NCBI RefSeq assembly: GCF_014230055.1
Contig: NZ_JACHVA010000138.1
Span: 108,487-172,486 of the forward strand
DNA: 64,000 nt
Source: Puniceicoccus vermicola
GTDB lineage: Bacteria > Verrucomicrobiota > Verrucomicrobiia > Opitutales > Puniceicoccaceae
Reading direction: 5' to 3'
Position numbers and translations under genes: made by a program. The notes below the pieces were generated by a model, which worked only from the letters and a program-made list of their open reading frames with translations, made no database searches and was not told the origin of the DNA. Positions 35,064-43,362 of this stretch are shown here, one piece after another. Each line of letters begins with the position of its first letter. Position 1 is the first letter of the stretch.

Positions 35064-36310
35064 GCCTTTTCCCCGGCTTCCGACATCTCGCGGAGGCATT
35101 CGGTAGCGATTGCCACCGCCTCGTCGATCGACTTCTCGTCGTGCGCCGCACTCAAGAACCAATTGTGATGGGGATGAAAGAACGCTCCTTTGCGAACTGC
35201 CTTACCACAGAAGCTCTGGGCCAGACGCAAATTCTGGTCTCCTTCGAAGAACGGGTATGGCGCTGCCCTCGGCCCCGAACATTGCAGAACATATCCATGC
35301 TTCGCTGCCGCTTCCGTCAATCCCCGGCAAAGTCGATCTCCAATGGCTTCGATTCGCTCAGGCACCTTGTCGCGTTCAATGATCGTCAAGCAGGTCGCCG
35401 CCGCCGCCATGGCGTCTGCGTTATTCCAGTAACTTCCAGTCAAAAAGACTTTTGCTGCTGCCGTTTTCAGGGAATCCCTTCCCACGGCTGAAGAAATCGG
35501 AAATCCGTTCCCCATTGCTTTACAGTAGCAGGCAATGTCCGGCTCAAAACCAAAACGACGATGGGAACCGCCAGCATGCAACCGGAATCCAGTCCGAATG
35601 TCGTCGAGAATTATGACAATCCCCCGCCGATTACACTCAGCCTGGACCTTGGTGAGAAATCCGTTCTCCGGCATCTCAGAAGCCGCAAAAGAAGGATGGT
35701 GGTAAGGGGTGACGAACACGCCGGCAACTTGATCCCGGAGGCTGTCCAGCATCCCGACCAGAGAATCGAGCTTATTCCATTCGAAGCGGTGAATATGCTC
35801 GCGGTCTTCTTCGATAATGCCCCCATACCCCGGAGCGCACCAAGCGTCGATCCCGTGGTAAGCGCCCTTCAACATAAGAATCTTTTTTCTTCCCGTCGCT
35901 TCACGCGCCACCTGTAGGGCCCATGTCGTTACGTCGGAACCGTTCTTGGCGAAGACCGCCCAATCTGCAAAATCCACCCGCTGGACCATCAACTCCGCGA
36001 GCTCGACAAACCCGCGCGAGGGCACGTTGAAAAGATTCCCTTTCGCCTTCGCCCGAGCTGCCGCTTCCTCCACTTCCGGATGCTGGTGGCCAAGAACAAT
36101 TGGGCCAAAGCCACACATAAAATCCAGATACTGGTTTCCATCAACATCGGTAAACCGGCATCCTTCAGCCGATTCCGCGAAGTAGGGAAAAATCCCGGGC
36201 AGCCCTGCAGCCGGACTCGTATGACCGTAAATCCCTCCGGGCACGACCTGGAGGGCGCGCTCGAAGAGCGAACGCGATTCAGAAAGACGGGAATCAAAAA
36301 AAGAGGACAC
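35060..36310 (-). CDS. Class III aminotransferase, GSA-aminomutase-like
   Basis: This 416-residue PLP enzyme starts with GTG. It follows the class III pattern: VPGGIYGHTSPA (start), DVDGNQYLDFMCGFGPIVLG, FAKNGSDVTTWALQVAREAT, the Asp pair at 236-237 (VIILDDIRTGFR) and the PLP lysine Lys264 in CYCKAMGNGF. It resembles HemL, but HemL itself is at 58613-59887, so this is a second, distinct member. A biosynthetic role on an amino sugar or amino acid is likely. It lies 45 bases from the RluA gene and is coupled to the phosphatase gene. Confidence 0.88.
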   Translation of the reverse strand: MSSFFDSRLSESRSLFERALQVVPGGIYGHTSPAAGLPGIFPYFAESAEGCRFTDVDGNQYLDFMCGFGPIVLGHQHPEVEEAAARAKAKGNLFNVPSRGFVELAELMVQRVDFADWAVFAKNGSDVTTWALQVAREATGRKKILMLKGAYHGIDAWCAPGYGGIIEEDREHIHRFEWNKLDSLVGMLDSLRDQVAGVFVTPYHHPSFAASEMPENGFLTKVQAECNRRGIVIILDDIRTGFRLHAGGSHRRFGFEPDIACYCKAMGNGFPISSAVGRDSLKTAAAKVFLTGSYWNNADAMAAAATCLTIIERDKVPERIEAIGDRLCRGLTEAAAKHGYVLQCSGPRAAPYPFFEGDQNLRLAQSFCGKAVRKGAFFHPHHNWFLSAAHDEKSIDEAVAIATECLREMSEAGEKA

Positions 36311-36355
36311 GCGAAAAGTTATTCAAAATTAAAATCACCCACTCCCAATCCGGAA

Positions 36356-37093
36356 TCAGGTATTCGGGAAAAGTTCAGAAAATTCCTCAGGCGGCGTCGA
36401 GACAACCCTGATCTTGCGACCTTCCCGCCTCCAGCTGAGCTCAGTCGCGTGGAGGAAAAGTCGTTGGGTGCTGTGCTTGCGCCGGAAGGCCCGGTTTGCC
36501 CCAAAGTCCCCATAGTTTCGGTCTCCAATAATCGGGAGCCCGTGCTTGGCAGCCTGCACTCGGATCTGATGCGTCCGGCCCGTTCCAGGCTCCAGTTTCA
36601 AAAGACTCAGGGGGATGCCATCGCGACGAAAACCGACCTCACTCCCGGCCGTCTCGGCGCGCATCCCATTTCCTCCTACCCGGACGCGGAGCTTGCCCTC
36701 TTCATTGCCCCGCACCAACCGGTCCTTCCAAACAAAGGTCCGGCTTCGGGGGCGTCCAGCGACCACGGCTCGATAGGTCTTGTGAATCCGACCCTCTTCG
36801 AACGCCTTGATAAACCAGTCCGCTTGATCGGCCAGCGCCAATAATAGAATCCCCGACGTCGGACCGTCGAGACGATGGCACAAACGGATCTCCGGGAAAT
36901 CACCATCTGGAGCCCCGAACACTTCCGTCTCATCGGACCACGGCAATGACAGGACCGCTCGATCCGCATCCTTCGGTCCATTCGGATGAGAGAGAACCCC
37001 AGCGGGCTTGTTCACGGCGACCCAATCCTCGCCGGAGATCAATACCTCGACCCCCTTCATCCACGGCAATTTTTTCCAATCCTGTTCCTTCAT
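36356..37093 (-). CDS. RluA-family pseudouridine synthase
   Basis: The ATG at 37093 overlaps the stop of the TonB-like gene by four bases and gives 245 residues. The catalytic motif is CHRLDGPTSGILLLA with Asp76, and later RVGGNGMRAETAGSEV and LEPGTGRTHQIRVQAAKHGL, GDRNYGDFG are the usual RluA-type blocks. It would convert uridines in rRNA or tRNA to pseudouridine. No S4 domain is visible, which fits the RluA/RluC-like stand-alone type. Confidence 0.9.
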   Translation of the reverse strand: MKEQDWKKLPWMKGVEVLISGEDWVAVNKPAGVLSHPNGPKDADRAVLSLPWSDETEVFGAPDGDFPEIRLCHRLDGPTSGILLLALADQADWFIKAFEEGRIHKTYRAVVAGRPRSRTFVWKDRLVRGNEEGKLRVRVGGNGMRAETAGSEVGFRRDGIPLSLLKLEPGTGRTHQIRVQAAKHGLPIIGDRNYGDFGANRAFRRKHSTQRLFLHATELSWRREGRKIRVVSTPPEEFSELFPNT

Positions 37094-38166
37094 CGATAAT
37101 GAAAAGTAATCTCGACCCGGGTCTCGTCCCCCAAGGTTCGAATCATGTCGTCGGTCCAGACACCGTACGGAGCCCGGGCGTAAATTGCATCGAGGCAGAT
37201 CATTGATCCCAGCTCGCTCGAGGTCGATTTTTCGATCTTGGCCTTCGACACCGAACCCGTCTTGTCGATGTAGAAGACAACCGCCACCGAGGAAAAAGTG
37301 GAATCCGCCCCCAGGGATACTTCCCGGATCAGCCGGTGCCACTCCGCCTGAATCGCCTCCAGAGCCCGCTGCGTGTACTCCCCATAATCCGTCAGGCGGG
37401 AATTTACCCCCATCTCTCCCTGCCGCGAAGCACGGGCCTTCGACTGGTTCAGCGGGGCCAACAAAACCTCCGCCCCGACCTTCTTGCGCGGCAACGGCCG
37501 GGCCGCCGGATTATTCATCGAGGGGGATTCGCTCTTCTCCGGCTTTTTCTGAGGACCATCATCAAGAACGATCGACCCAGGCTTGCGTCGCTCCTCCTCA
37601 GGATCGGTCTCCTCTCCTTTGGACGCTTCGGGGATCTCGGTCCCCGCCCCTTTCTCGGACGACTGAATCCATTCCGGCGTCTCGCGCTCCACTCGCGGGG
37701 CAAGATCACCGACCGTGCCGCCCGATTCCTGCGCGGGAGGACTCTCCGTGGCCGCCTCACTGTAGACCCCAGGCTTCAAGCGCTCGCTCGTATCGCCCCG
37801 CTCCAAAAAGGTCTGCGACTCCTGCTCAGAATCATGCTCGGGAAAATCCGATTCGCTGGACGGATCGGGCTCCGGCTCGGCTGCCTGCTGATCCCTCGCC
37901 CCGAAATTCACCGTATCGTCGGGCGGATTCGAGGGCAGATTCGGATTCGCCTCCACGAACCGGTGTTCATACGGCTCCACATAGACCTCCATCTCCCGAT
38001 TCGCCTTCTTCTCTGCGGGACTGCGGACCGCCAGTTGATCAAAGCTCGAATCCAACTTTTTCGCCACCGTCCAATTGATCAACAGCGAGGCCACCACGGC
38101 GAGAATCCACACCACCGTTTTTGCAACAGGCTTCCGCCCGCCGACCTCTCCGAACCAATCCGTCAT
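37090..38166 (-). CDS. TonB-like energy transducer
   Basis: This 358-residue protein has a short cytoplasmic end, one membrane helix (VVWILAVVASLLINWTVA, about 18-35), a long acidic and proline-containing linker (about 60-250) and a C-terminal domain of about 90 residues: YTQRALEAIQAEWHRLIREV, SVAVVFYIDKTGSVSKAKIE, SELGSMICLDAIYARAPYG, which has the TonB-C/TolA-C pattern. A periplasmic coupling role with an ExbB/ExbD motor is likely. The paired ExbD genes are at 3855-4714, far away. The stop is coupled to the RluA-type gene. Confidence 0.8.
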   Translation of the reverse strand: MTDWFGEVGGRKPVAKTVVWILAVVASLLINWTVAKKLDSSFDQLAVRSPAEKKANREMEVYVEPYEHRFVEANPNLPSNPPDDTVNFGARDQQAAEPEPDPSSESDFPEHDSEQESQTFLERGDTSERLKPGVYSEAATESPPAQESGGTVGDLAPRVERETPEWIQSSEKGAGTEIPEASKGEETDPEEERRKPGSIVLDDGPQKKPEKSESPSMNNPAARPLPRKKVGAEVLLAPLNQSKARASRQGEMGVNSRLTDYGEYTQRALEAIQAEWHRLIREVSLGADSTFSSVAVVFYIDKTGSVSKAKIEKSTSSELGSMICLDAIYARAPYGVWTDDMIRTLGDETRVEITFHYR

Positions 38167-38227
38167 GACAAGAGAACATCCTTATCCAGCAACCGGATTC
38201 CCTCAAGGGAAGAAGTTGGGTTGTTTT

Positions 38228-38773
38228 TTACGATTTATCTAGTCCGAGAAATGAACTCACTTCGATCAGGATAGGGTGCGAGCCCATCTTCTCGTCCAAA
38301 AGTGACTCGGGAAAAAGTTCCTCACGCTTTTGCTTAAAGTGCTTACGAACCTGATCACGACTGCCAAGATACTTATCCTGGAAATGCTTTTTCAACCTAT
38401 CTGAAGTCTGTTTCCCCTTTGGCAACAGATCACCTAGCAAGTCCAGCAGTAGACCTTCCAGACACTGGGGCGCAGAAAAGGCGACCTTGATACTCGGATA
38501 CTCCTGCAAAATCGCCTCGGCATCCGCATCCAGCCCCTTGTCCTGATCAATCAAGACCAGTGCGCCTGTCTCACTACTTCCCGTAACGAGATACTTCTTT
38601 TTAAGTTCGAGGAGGACGCTGCCCGCCGAGCCGCCATTTCCATTCCCAACCGTAATTTTCTTTTCAGCCAGACGCCCTGAGTAGACCCGCTTAATTTGTT
38701 CCAGAAAAAGTCCTTCGGTCGGGCCTTCTACAAAAAGAATGAGAGGCGTTCGAACTACTCTTGTAGATGCCAT
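38228..38773 (-). CDS. RloB/TOPRIM-like protein, putative effector of a defence pair
   Basis: This 181-residue protein shows a TOPRIM-like arrangement: a Glu in LILFVEGPTE (Glu16) near the start and a DxD in ALVLIDQDKG (Asp76, Asp78). A later segment FSAPQCLEGLLLDLLGD resembles the conserved Pro-Cys/Phe-Glu-Leu stretch of RloB. The C-terminal third is helical and basic (KKHFQDKYLGSRDQVRKHF). It would be the nuclease or effector partner of the ATPase whose gene ends eight bases upstream. Similar two-gene sets are known as RloAB and PARIS (AriA/AriB). Its substrate is not known. Confidence 0.72.
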   Translation of the reverse strand: MASTRVVRTPLILFVEGPTEGLFLEQIKRVYSGRLAEKKITVGNGNGGSAGSVLLELKKKYLVTGSSETGALVLIDQDKGLDADAEAILQEYPSIKVAFSAPQCLEGLLLDLLGDLLPKGKQTSDRLKKHFQDKYLGSRDQVRKHFKQKREELFPESLLDEKMGSHPILIEVSSFLGLDKS

Positions 38774-38781
38774 ATCTCCGC

Positions 38782-40020
38782 CTAAAACGCCACCACCTCA
38801 GGTTCAGGGATGGCACCGTAACGCCCCGAGTTGTAGTTGGCAAAGAAGTTCTCCTCACGCCGCACTCCCCTGAGGCTATCGAGCCGGAACGCTTCGCTCA
38901 CGCAATCTTCCCGCTTTTCTACCAGATAGATCTGCTCTTTCTGCAGATGGTTTAGCATCTCGACATGGTGACAGGTAAAGAACAACTGCGCCTCTTTCTT
39001 GTTGATCTCCGGATCCGTGAACAGACTCAAGATCGTCGGAATCAAATGCGGATGCAGATCCGACTCCATCTCGTCAATTGCAGCAATATCACCAGAGGTC
39101 AAAACGCGGATAAAGGCTTCAAAGAGCATGAAAAGTCGCCGTGTTCCGGACGATTCCTGATGCGCCGGCAAGCTGAAGATTCCCTTTGGCCCACTGTGTT
39201 GAAAGAAAACAAGAAAACTCTCACGCGCATCATCCTTCTCTGTTTGCAGCCGCACAGGCTCAATTTTGAAATCTACAATCCCGATATCAGCGGCGGTCAA
39301 CAACTCACGCAGCGCATCGTGATGTTCCGGATGCTTGTGGAAGAACTCCGAGCACCTGAAGATATCCGTGGTCAGCCCTTCGGCAGGCAAATCACGCTTT
39401 CCTCGGCGACCCACATTGGTCGCAACCTGTCCCAACGAATCCAAGACATGCTGAAATTCCTTGCGCCCTGCCTGTACACCGGCCGCCAACATCGACGCAT
39501 TGGGACGATCCGTAAGAGCCTTACGCAACAGCTGTACCTCGGTAAACTCCTCAAAACTACGTAAATGTAAGGAACCGTCCTTCGCGAACTTACGCACTAG
39601 GATCTGCCGAAATTGCCCGGTCTCCGGCAAATAGCGCTTCAGAATCTCCTCATTCACCTTTTGAGGTGTTACGCTGAGAGAATAGAGGAATCGGCGGCCC
39701 TTGCCCTCAAATTCTAACTCGAAGGTGGCAGGCTCTTCATCGGGTTCACTGCAGGCAAATCGATCTACGGGGATTTCTTCCTCTGGTTCCAGATGCTTGT
39801 ACGAGCCATGAATAAAAAAGGAGACAAAGGACAGGGCTTTCAATAAGTTCGTCTTCCCCGAAGCGTTCGGCCCGAAAACCCCTGTCAGCAGCGACAACTT
39901 ATCACCATGAGCGGAATCCACAAATGAACCGTCCGTCGGTGTTCTAGGCGAGGCCGTAAAATCAACCACCGTCTCTTCGTAGAACGAACAGAAGTTCGAG
40001 AATGCGAATTTGCGTATCAT
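38782..40020 (-). CDS. AAA15/RloA-like ABC-type ATPase of a putative defence pair
   Basis: I chose the ATG at 40020 (MIRKFAFSNFCSFYEETVVD), which matches the family's conserved start; 412 residues. Walker A is GPNASGKT (50-57), the ABC-like signature is ESSGTRR (289-295), Walker B AIDEMESDLHP (314-324) and the switch His is in FFTCHHVEM (351). The end ENFFANYNSGRYGAIPE is typical of COG1106/RloA. It probably senses invasion and controls the TOPRIM-like partner. The gene lies between the TonB-like operon and maf, two genes without defence links. Confidence 0.85.
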   Translation of the reverse strand: MIRKFAFSNFCSFYEETVVDFTASPRTPTDGSFVDSAHGDKLSLLTGVFGPNASGKTNLLKALSFVSFFIHGSYKHLEPEEEIPVDRFACSEPDEEPATFELEFEGKGRRFLYSLSVTPQKVNEEILKRYLPETGQFRQILVRKFAKDGSLHLRSFEEFTEVQLLRKALTDRPNASMLAAGVQAGRKEFQHVLDSLGQVATNVGRRGKRDLPAEGLTTDIFRCSEFFHKHPEHHDALRELLTAADIGIVDFKIEPVRLQTEKDDARESFLVFFQHSGPKGIFSLPAHQESSGTRRLFMLFEAFIRVLTSGDIAAIDEMESDLHPHLIPTILSLFTDPEINKKEAQLFFTCHHVEMLNHLQKEQIYLVEKREDCVSEAFRLDSLRGVRREENFFANYNSGRYGAIPEPEVVAF

Positions 40021-40226
40021 ATTCGGACAACATACCACACAAGAAGGGAAACATTGAAGATTATTTGCATTTTTTTCTGCAAAATTCGCCAAATTTCGCA
40101 TGAATTTCAAATTTCCGTCACTGAAAAGGAGATCGGGGAACTTTCGAAATCAAGAACGAAGGCGACTCATCTTCCTCGAATTACACAGCGGTATTCTCTG
40201 CAAAACGACGACCTAATTGATACCCT

Positions 40227-40796
40227 CTAAACTTCCAAACGCCTCAAAGCCTCCAAAACCTCCTCCAATGGCAGGCCGATCACGTTCGACCGTGAGCCGG
40301 AGACCGACTCCACGATGCGGCTGCCCTGATCCTGAAGAGCGTAGGAACCGGCTTTGTCCATGACCGGAACGTCTCGGATGTAGGCCCGGATGTCCTCATC
40401 CGAAAGCTCACGGAACTTGACCCGAGTGGAAACCGAAAAGACTTCCCGTTGCCCCTCGGCACCAATGAGGCAGACTCCCGTATGGACTTGATGCTCCTGC
40501 CCCGCCAACGAACGCAGCATGGCAAAGGCTTCGTCCTCATCCTTGGGCTTCCCGAGAACCCGATCGCCCAAGGCCACCACCGTATCAGATCCGAGAACCG
40601 ACTGCCCCGGAAACCGGCCAGCCACCTCGGACGCTTTCAGCTCCGCATTATGGCGAACGATAAAAACCGGATCCCCCACAGGATCCTCATGCTCCTCAAC
40701 CTGAGCAGGTTCGATCCGAAAGGAAACCCCCGCCTCCCGCAAGAGGTCGCTTCGCCGCGGTGAGGCCGAAGCCAGAATCAATCTCGAATCCTTCAT
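40227..40796 (-). CDS. maf: Maf-like nucleotide pyrophosphatase
   Basis: The ATG at 40796 gives 189 residues starting MKDSRLILASASPRRSDLLR, the universal Maf opening. The conserved LGSDTVVALGDRVLGKPKD (about 66-84) and later VMDKAGSYALQDQGS and GSRSNVIGLPLEEVLEAL are present. Maf/YhdE hydrolyses modified or canonical nucleoside triphosphates (m5UTP, dTTP, UTP) and restrains septation when overproduced. It stands between the defence pair and a repeat stretch on the minus strand. Confidence 0.93.
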   Translation of the reverse strand: MKDSRLILASASPRRSDLLREAGVSFRIEPAQVEEHEDPVGDPVFIVRHNAELKASEVAGRFPGQSVLGSDTVVALGDRVLGKPKDEDEAFAMLRSLAGQEHQVHTGVCLIGAEGQREVFSVSTRVKFRELSDEDIRAYIRDVPVMDKAGSYALQDQGSRIVESVSGSRSNVIGLPLEEVLEALRRLEV

Positions 40797-40889
40797 AGCT
40801 CTCACCGTACCGAAAATCCCCCGAGTGAAAAGCCCGGAGACGAACCTCGTGGCCACGTCCGCCAATCCGCGTTAACGTCCTGCCTTGAG

Positions 40890-41060
40890 GAAGTGCGAGC
40901 TCGCAGGTGGAAAGATACACGGTCCGATCCAACGCGCGGGAGCAAGATGCTCCCATCACCCTACTCTCCCCCGTGCTCGCAGAAGGGGAACTACATTGGT
41001 TGATTGAGACTCCTCCCTTGCTTGCAGGGGAGGGGGACCAGCGCTAGCTGGTGGAGGGGT
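40890..41060. repeat. Short-hairpin repeat cluster
   Basis: Contains GGGAGCA-AGA-TGCTCCC (40938-40954), a CTCCCTTGCTTGCAGGGGAG stem near 41012, and ACCAGC-GCTA-GCTGGT (about 41039-41054). The remaining gap to 41231 shows nothing I recognise except an AT-rich stretch before the methyltransferase gene. Confidence 0.65.
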
Positions 41061-41231
41061 TCCGGCTCAGTCCTACTATCTGCAATCAAGCCTCGTAACC
41101 CACCTTCCCAACTTCTCCCGTTCCCTCGCCCATTCGACCCTCACCCCATAAGACCCACGCCCCAAAAGAATTAAACTTTCGCAAAATCTCAGCTTTTCCC
41201 TACCCTCTACCAACACGGAACGTCTCATATT

Positions 41232-41831
41232 ATGGACCCGAAAAAACTAGCCCAAAGCTACGATCAGATCGCCGACCACTGGAACGGGGAAGAATTCAAC
41301 AGCGACAACGGACTCCCGCAACATCGTCGTGCTCTCCAGTTTGTCCGGAATCCTGGCTTGGCCCTCGACATTGGCTGCGGCTCCAGCGGGCGTTTCATCG
41401 ATCTCCTCCTGGGGGAGGGATTTACCGTCGAGGGCTTAGACCTCTCCAGTCGGATGATCGATCTCTCCCGCAAGCGTCATCCCGAGGTGACCTTCCATCA
41501 CGCCGACATCACAAAATGGAAAATCCCCCAGCTCTATGATTTCATCACCGCCTGGGACAGCATTTGGCACATGCCTCTCACTGCCCACGAATCTACTCTC
41601 CGGAAAATTCTTCAAGCTCTCAAACCCGGAGGAATCTTCATCTATACCGCGGGAGGTCTGGATACCCCCGGTGAAAAATACGACTCCAACATGGGGCCCG
41701 AAGTCTACTACAGCGTCTTGGGAGTGCCCAAGAACCTTGCCATTTTCACCGAAGAGGACTGCGTCTGCCGTCACCTCGAATACGATCAGTATCCAGAATT
41801 ACACCTCTACTTTATCGTTCAGAAAAAGTAG
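41232..41831 (+). CDS. SAM-dependent methyltransferase
   Basis: This 199-residue protein is a class I (Rossmann) methyltransferase. Motif I is LALDIGCGSSGRFIDLLL (about 43-60), followed by the acidic end of strand 2 (VEGLDLSSRMIDLSR), HHADITKWKIP as motif II/III and a later FDFITAWDSIWHMP-like segment. IFIYTAGGLD is strand 5. The closest common types are ubiquinone/small-molecule methyltransferases; the substrate is unknown. It stands alone among repeats. Confidence 0.85.
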   Translation: MDPKKLAQSYDQIADHWNGEEFNSDNGLPQHRRALQFVRNPGLALDIGCGSSGRFIDLLLGEGFTVEGLDLSSRMIDLSRKRHPEVTFHHADITKWKIPQLYDFITAWDSIWHMPLTAHESTLRKILQALKPGGIFIYTAGGLDTPGEKYDSNMGPEVYYSVLGVPKNLAIFTEEDCVCRHLEYDQYPELHLYFIVQKK

Positions 41832-41896
41832 TCTGGGATTTCTTTCGATCCTCCCACACCTTACAGCAAACGGATGCCGGCCGTATACCCGCAAGA

Positions 41897-41913
41897 GAGA
41901 GCAGGATGCTCTC
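41897..41913. repeat. Isolated hairpin of the GAGAGC type
   Basis: GAGAGCA-GGA-TGCTCTC is followed by ACTACTTTG, like the family A hairpin but with the innermost T-A pair exchanged for A-T. It lies in the 284-bp gap after the methyltransferase gene, which otherwise shows nothing recognisable. Confidence 0.75.
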
Positions 41914-42115
41914 ACTACTTTGCCAACTTTCGGCGTCTTCAATCGAGCGGCAAGAAGGGACCCGGATACTCCCTTCCGATCCAACACAGACGGAGCGCAC
42001 CCGTTCCACGACCTTCGGGCCGCGCCCGAATTCTCCATCTCTCCCTTGATTCCCATGAAGATATCGGAAGAATACCCTCAAAACCAAAACTGAAACCTTT
42101 ACGCACCATACCGCT

Positions 42116-42454
42116 ATGCCCATCGCTCATTGCATCGTCAGCCCGACCGCCCTCAACAGTGCTGCTCACGGCAGCGACCCCGTAGAAAACTGGGCCCAAC
42201 TCTCCGAGGAATCCGCCGACGAAATGACCATCACTCTGGTCAAGCGGGAGCAGCAATACGGCAAGGCTTATCACATCATGGCCCTACTCTACCTTCCTTC
42301 GACCTGGTCGGAGGACAAGGCTATCAATCTGAAGCTCAGCCTCGCCACAGCCCTCGCCAACCACTTCAGCATGCCGGTCTCCGAGGTTTTCGTCATCGCC
42401 CGCACTCTCGAAAGCGGAGAAGCCGTCGAGAACGGGGAAATCGTAAATTGGTAA
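42116..42454 (+). CDS. Small protein, tautomerase-like
   Basis: This 112-residue protein begins MPIAHCIVSPTALNS, with Pro directly after the start Met as in tautomerases, where the freed N-terminal Pro is catalytic. The second half (KAYHIMALLYLPSTWSEDKA, NLKLSLATALANHFSMPVSE, VFVIARTLESGEAVENGEIV) has the beta-alpha-beta pattern and the RTLESG end of the 4-oxalocrotonate tautomerase/MIF-like group. The family call is a resemblance only. It has no operon partner. Confidence 0.5.
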   Translation: MPIAHCIVSPTALNSAAHGSDPVENWAQLSEESADEMTITLVKREQQYGKAYHIMALLYLPSTWSEDKAINLKLSLATALANHFSMPVSEVFVIARTLESGEAVENGEIVNW

Positions 42455-42539
42455 AGGGAGGTTCGGTTTTCCGGTTATCGGTTCGGGTTGCACCCTGGGT
42501 GAGAACGGGCCGCAGGAGACTCGCTCATTCCGAGAAAAT

Positions 42540-43345
42540 CGATTGGGAACCGCAAATCGAGAGCTGGAAGCTCTCGCTACTTTGAAGCTCACGTCCTCGG
42601 ATGACTTCCCCGGCATTCTCATAGAATCTTGTCGTGAGGACTCTAAGGAAGATCAACATCTCCAGACCACCCGCCAGTCACGCCTCCACACCGAAACAAC
42701 CCAGACCACTCGAAATCCAAGATCGATTCGACCGAACGACTGAAGTCATTCGGGAAGGTCTCTCCCGTTCTCGCATCACTTTAGTCGTGCGATCCCCTTC
42801 ATCACGAGCTCGGGATACGCAATCTCCCGCACCAACGGTGCAAAATCCGTCAGCCCGGGGCAACGCCCCGGGAAACCTCCCCTCCCCGCTATCTCGAGCC
42901 CTGAAAGGGCGCAACTCCCCACGCCCTCCCGATCCAATTTCTGCCGCAACAGGGTTACGCCCTTTCAGGGCTATCCATTGGGGAAAAACCCCGAAACCCA
43001 GGGTGTTGCCCTGGGCTTTCGGATGGGTGCGCCTTTGGCGCGCTGGACTCTGCAAAGCTCGTAGTCCTGATGTAGAGGCCAGGTCGTTTTCACCGCCAGA
43101 GGCGCAGCTGAAGCTGCGGCCCTACTTTTTTACCGACGGACGAGAGGTAGGTAAGTTACTGCAAAGCCATAGTGTGATCCGTCAATCCATCGCTCCGCTC
43201 ACGAGCTCGGGATACGCAATCTCCCGCACCAAAGGTGCAAAACTCGTCAGCCCGGGGCAGCGCCCCGGGAAACCTCCCCCTCCCCGCTATCTCGAGCCCT
43301 GAAGGGGCGAAACTCCGCCCTACCGCACTCGTTCGCGCGCGAGCA
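42540..43345. repeat. Hairpin repeat field (families A and B mixed)
   Basis: Family A hairpin GAGAGCTGGAAGCTCTC at about 42559-42575; family B units with GCACC-AAC-GGTGC (42829-42841), CCCGGGGCAACGCCCCGGG, GCCCTTTCAGGGC near 42959 and GTTGCCCTGGG; a GCAGCTGAAGCTGC element near 43105; a second GTCAGCCCGGGG unit near 43246. The GCACC/GGTGC stem differs from the GCGCC/GGCGC stem of the 8243 copy by a compensated pair. Confidence 0.83.
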
Positions 43346-43362
43346 GGATTTCCCCGTTACCT

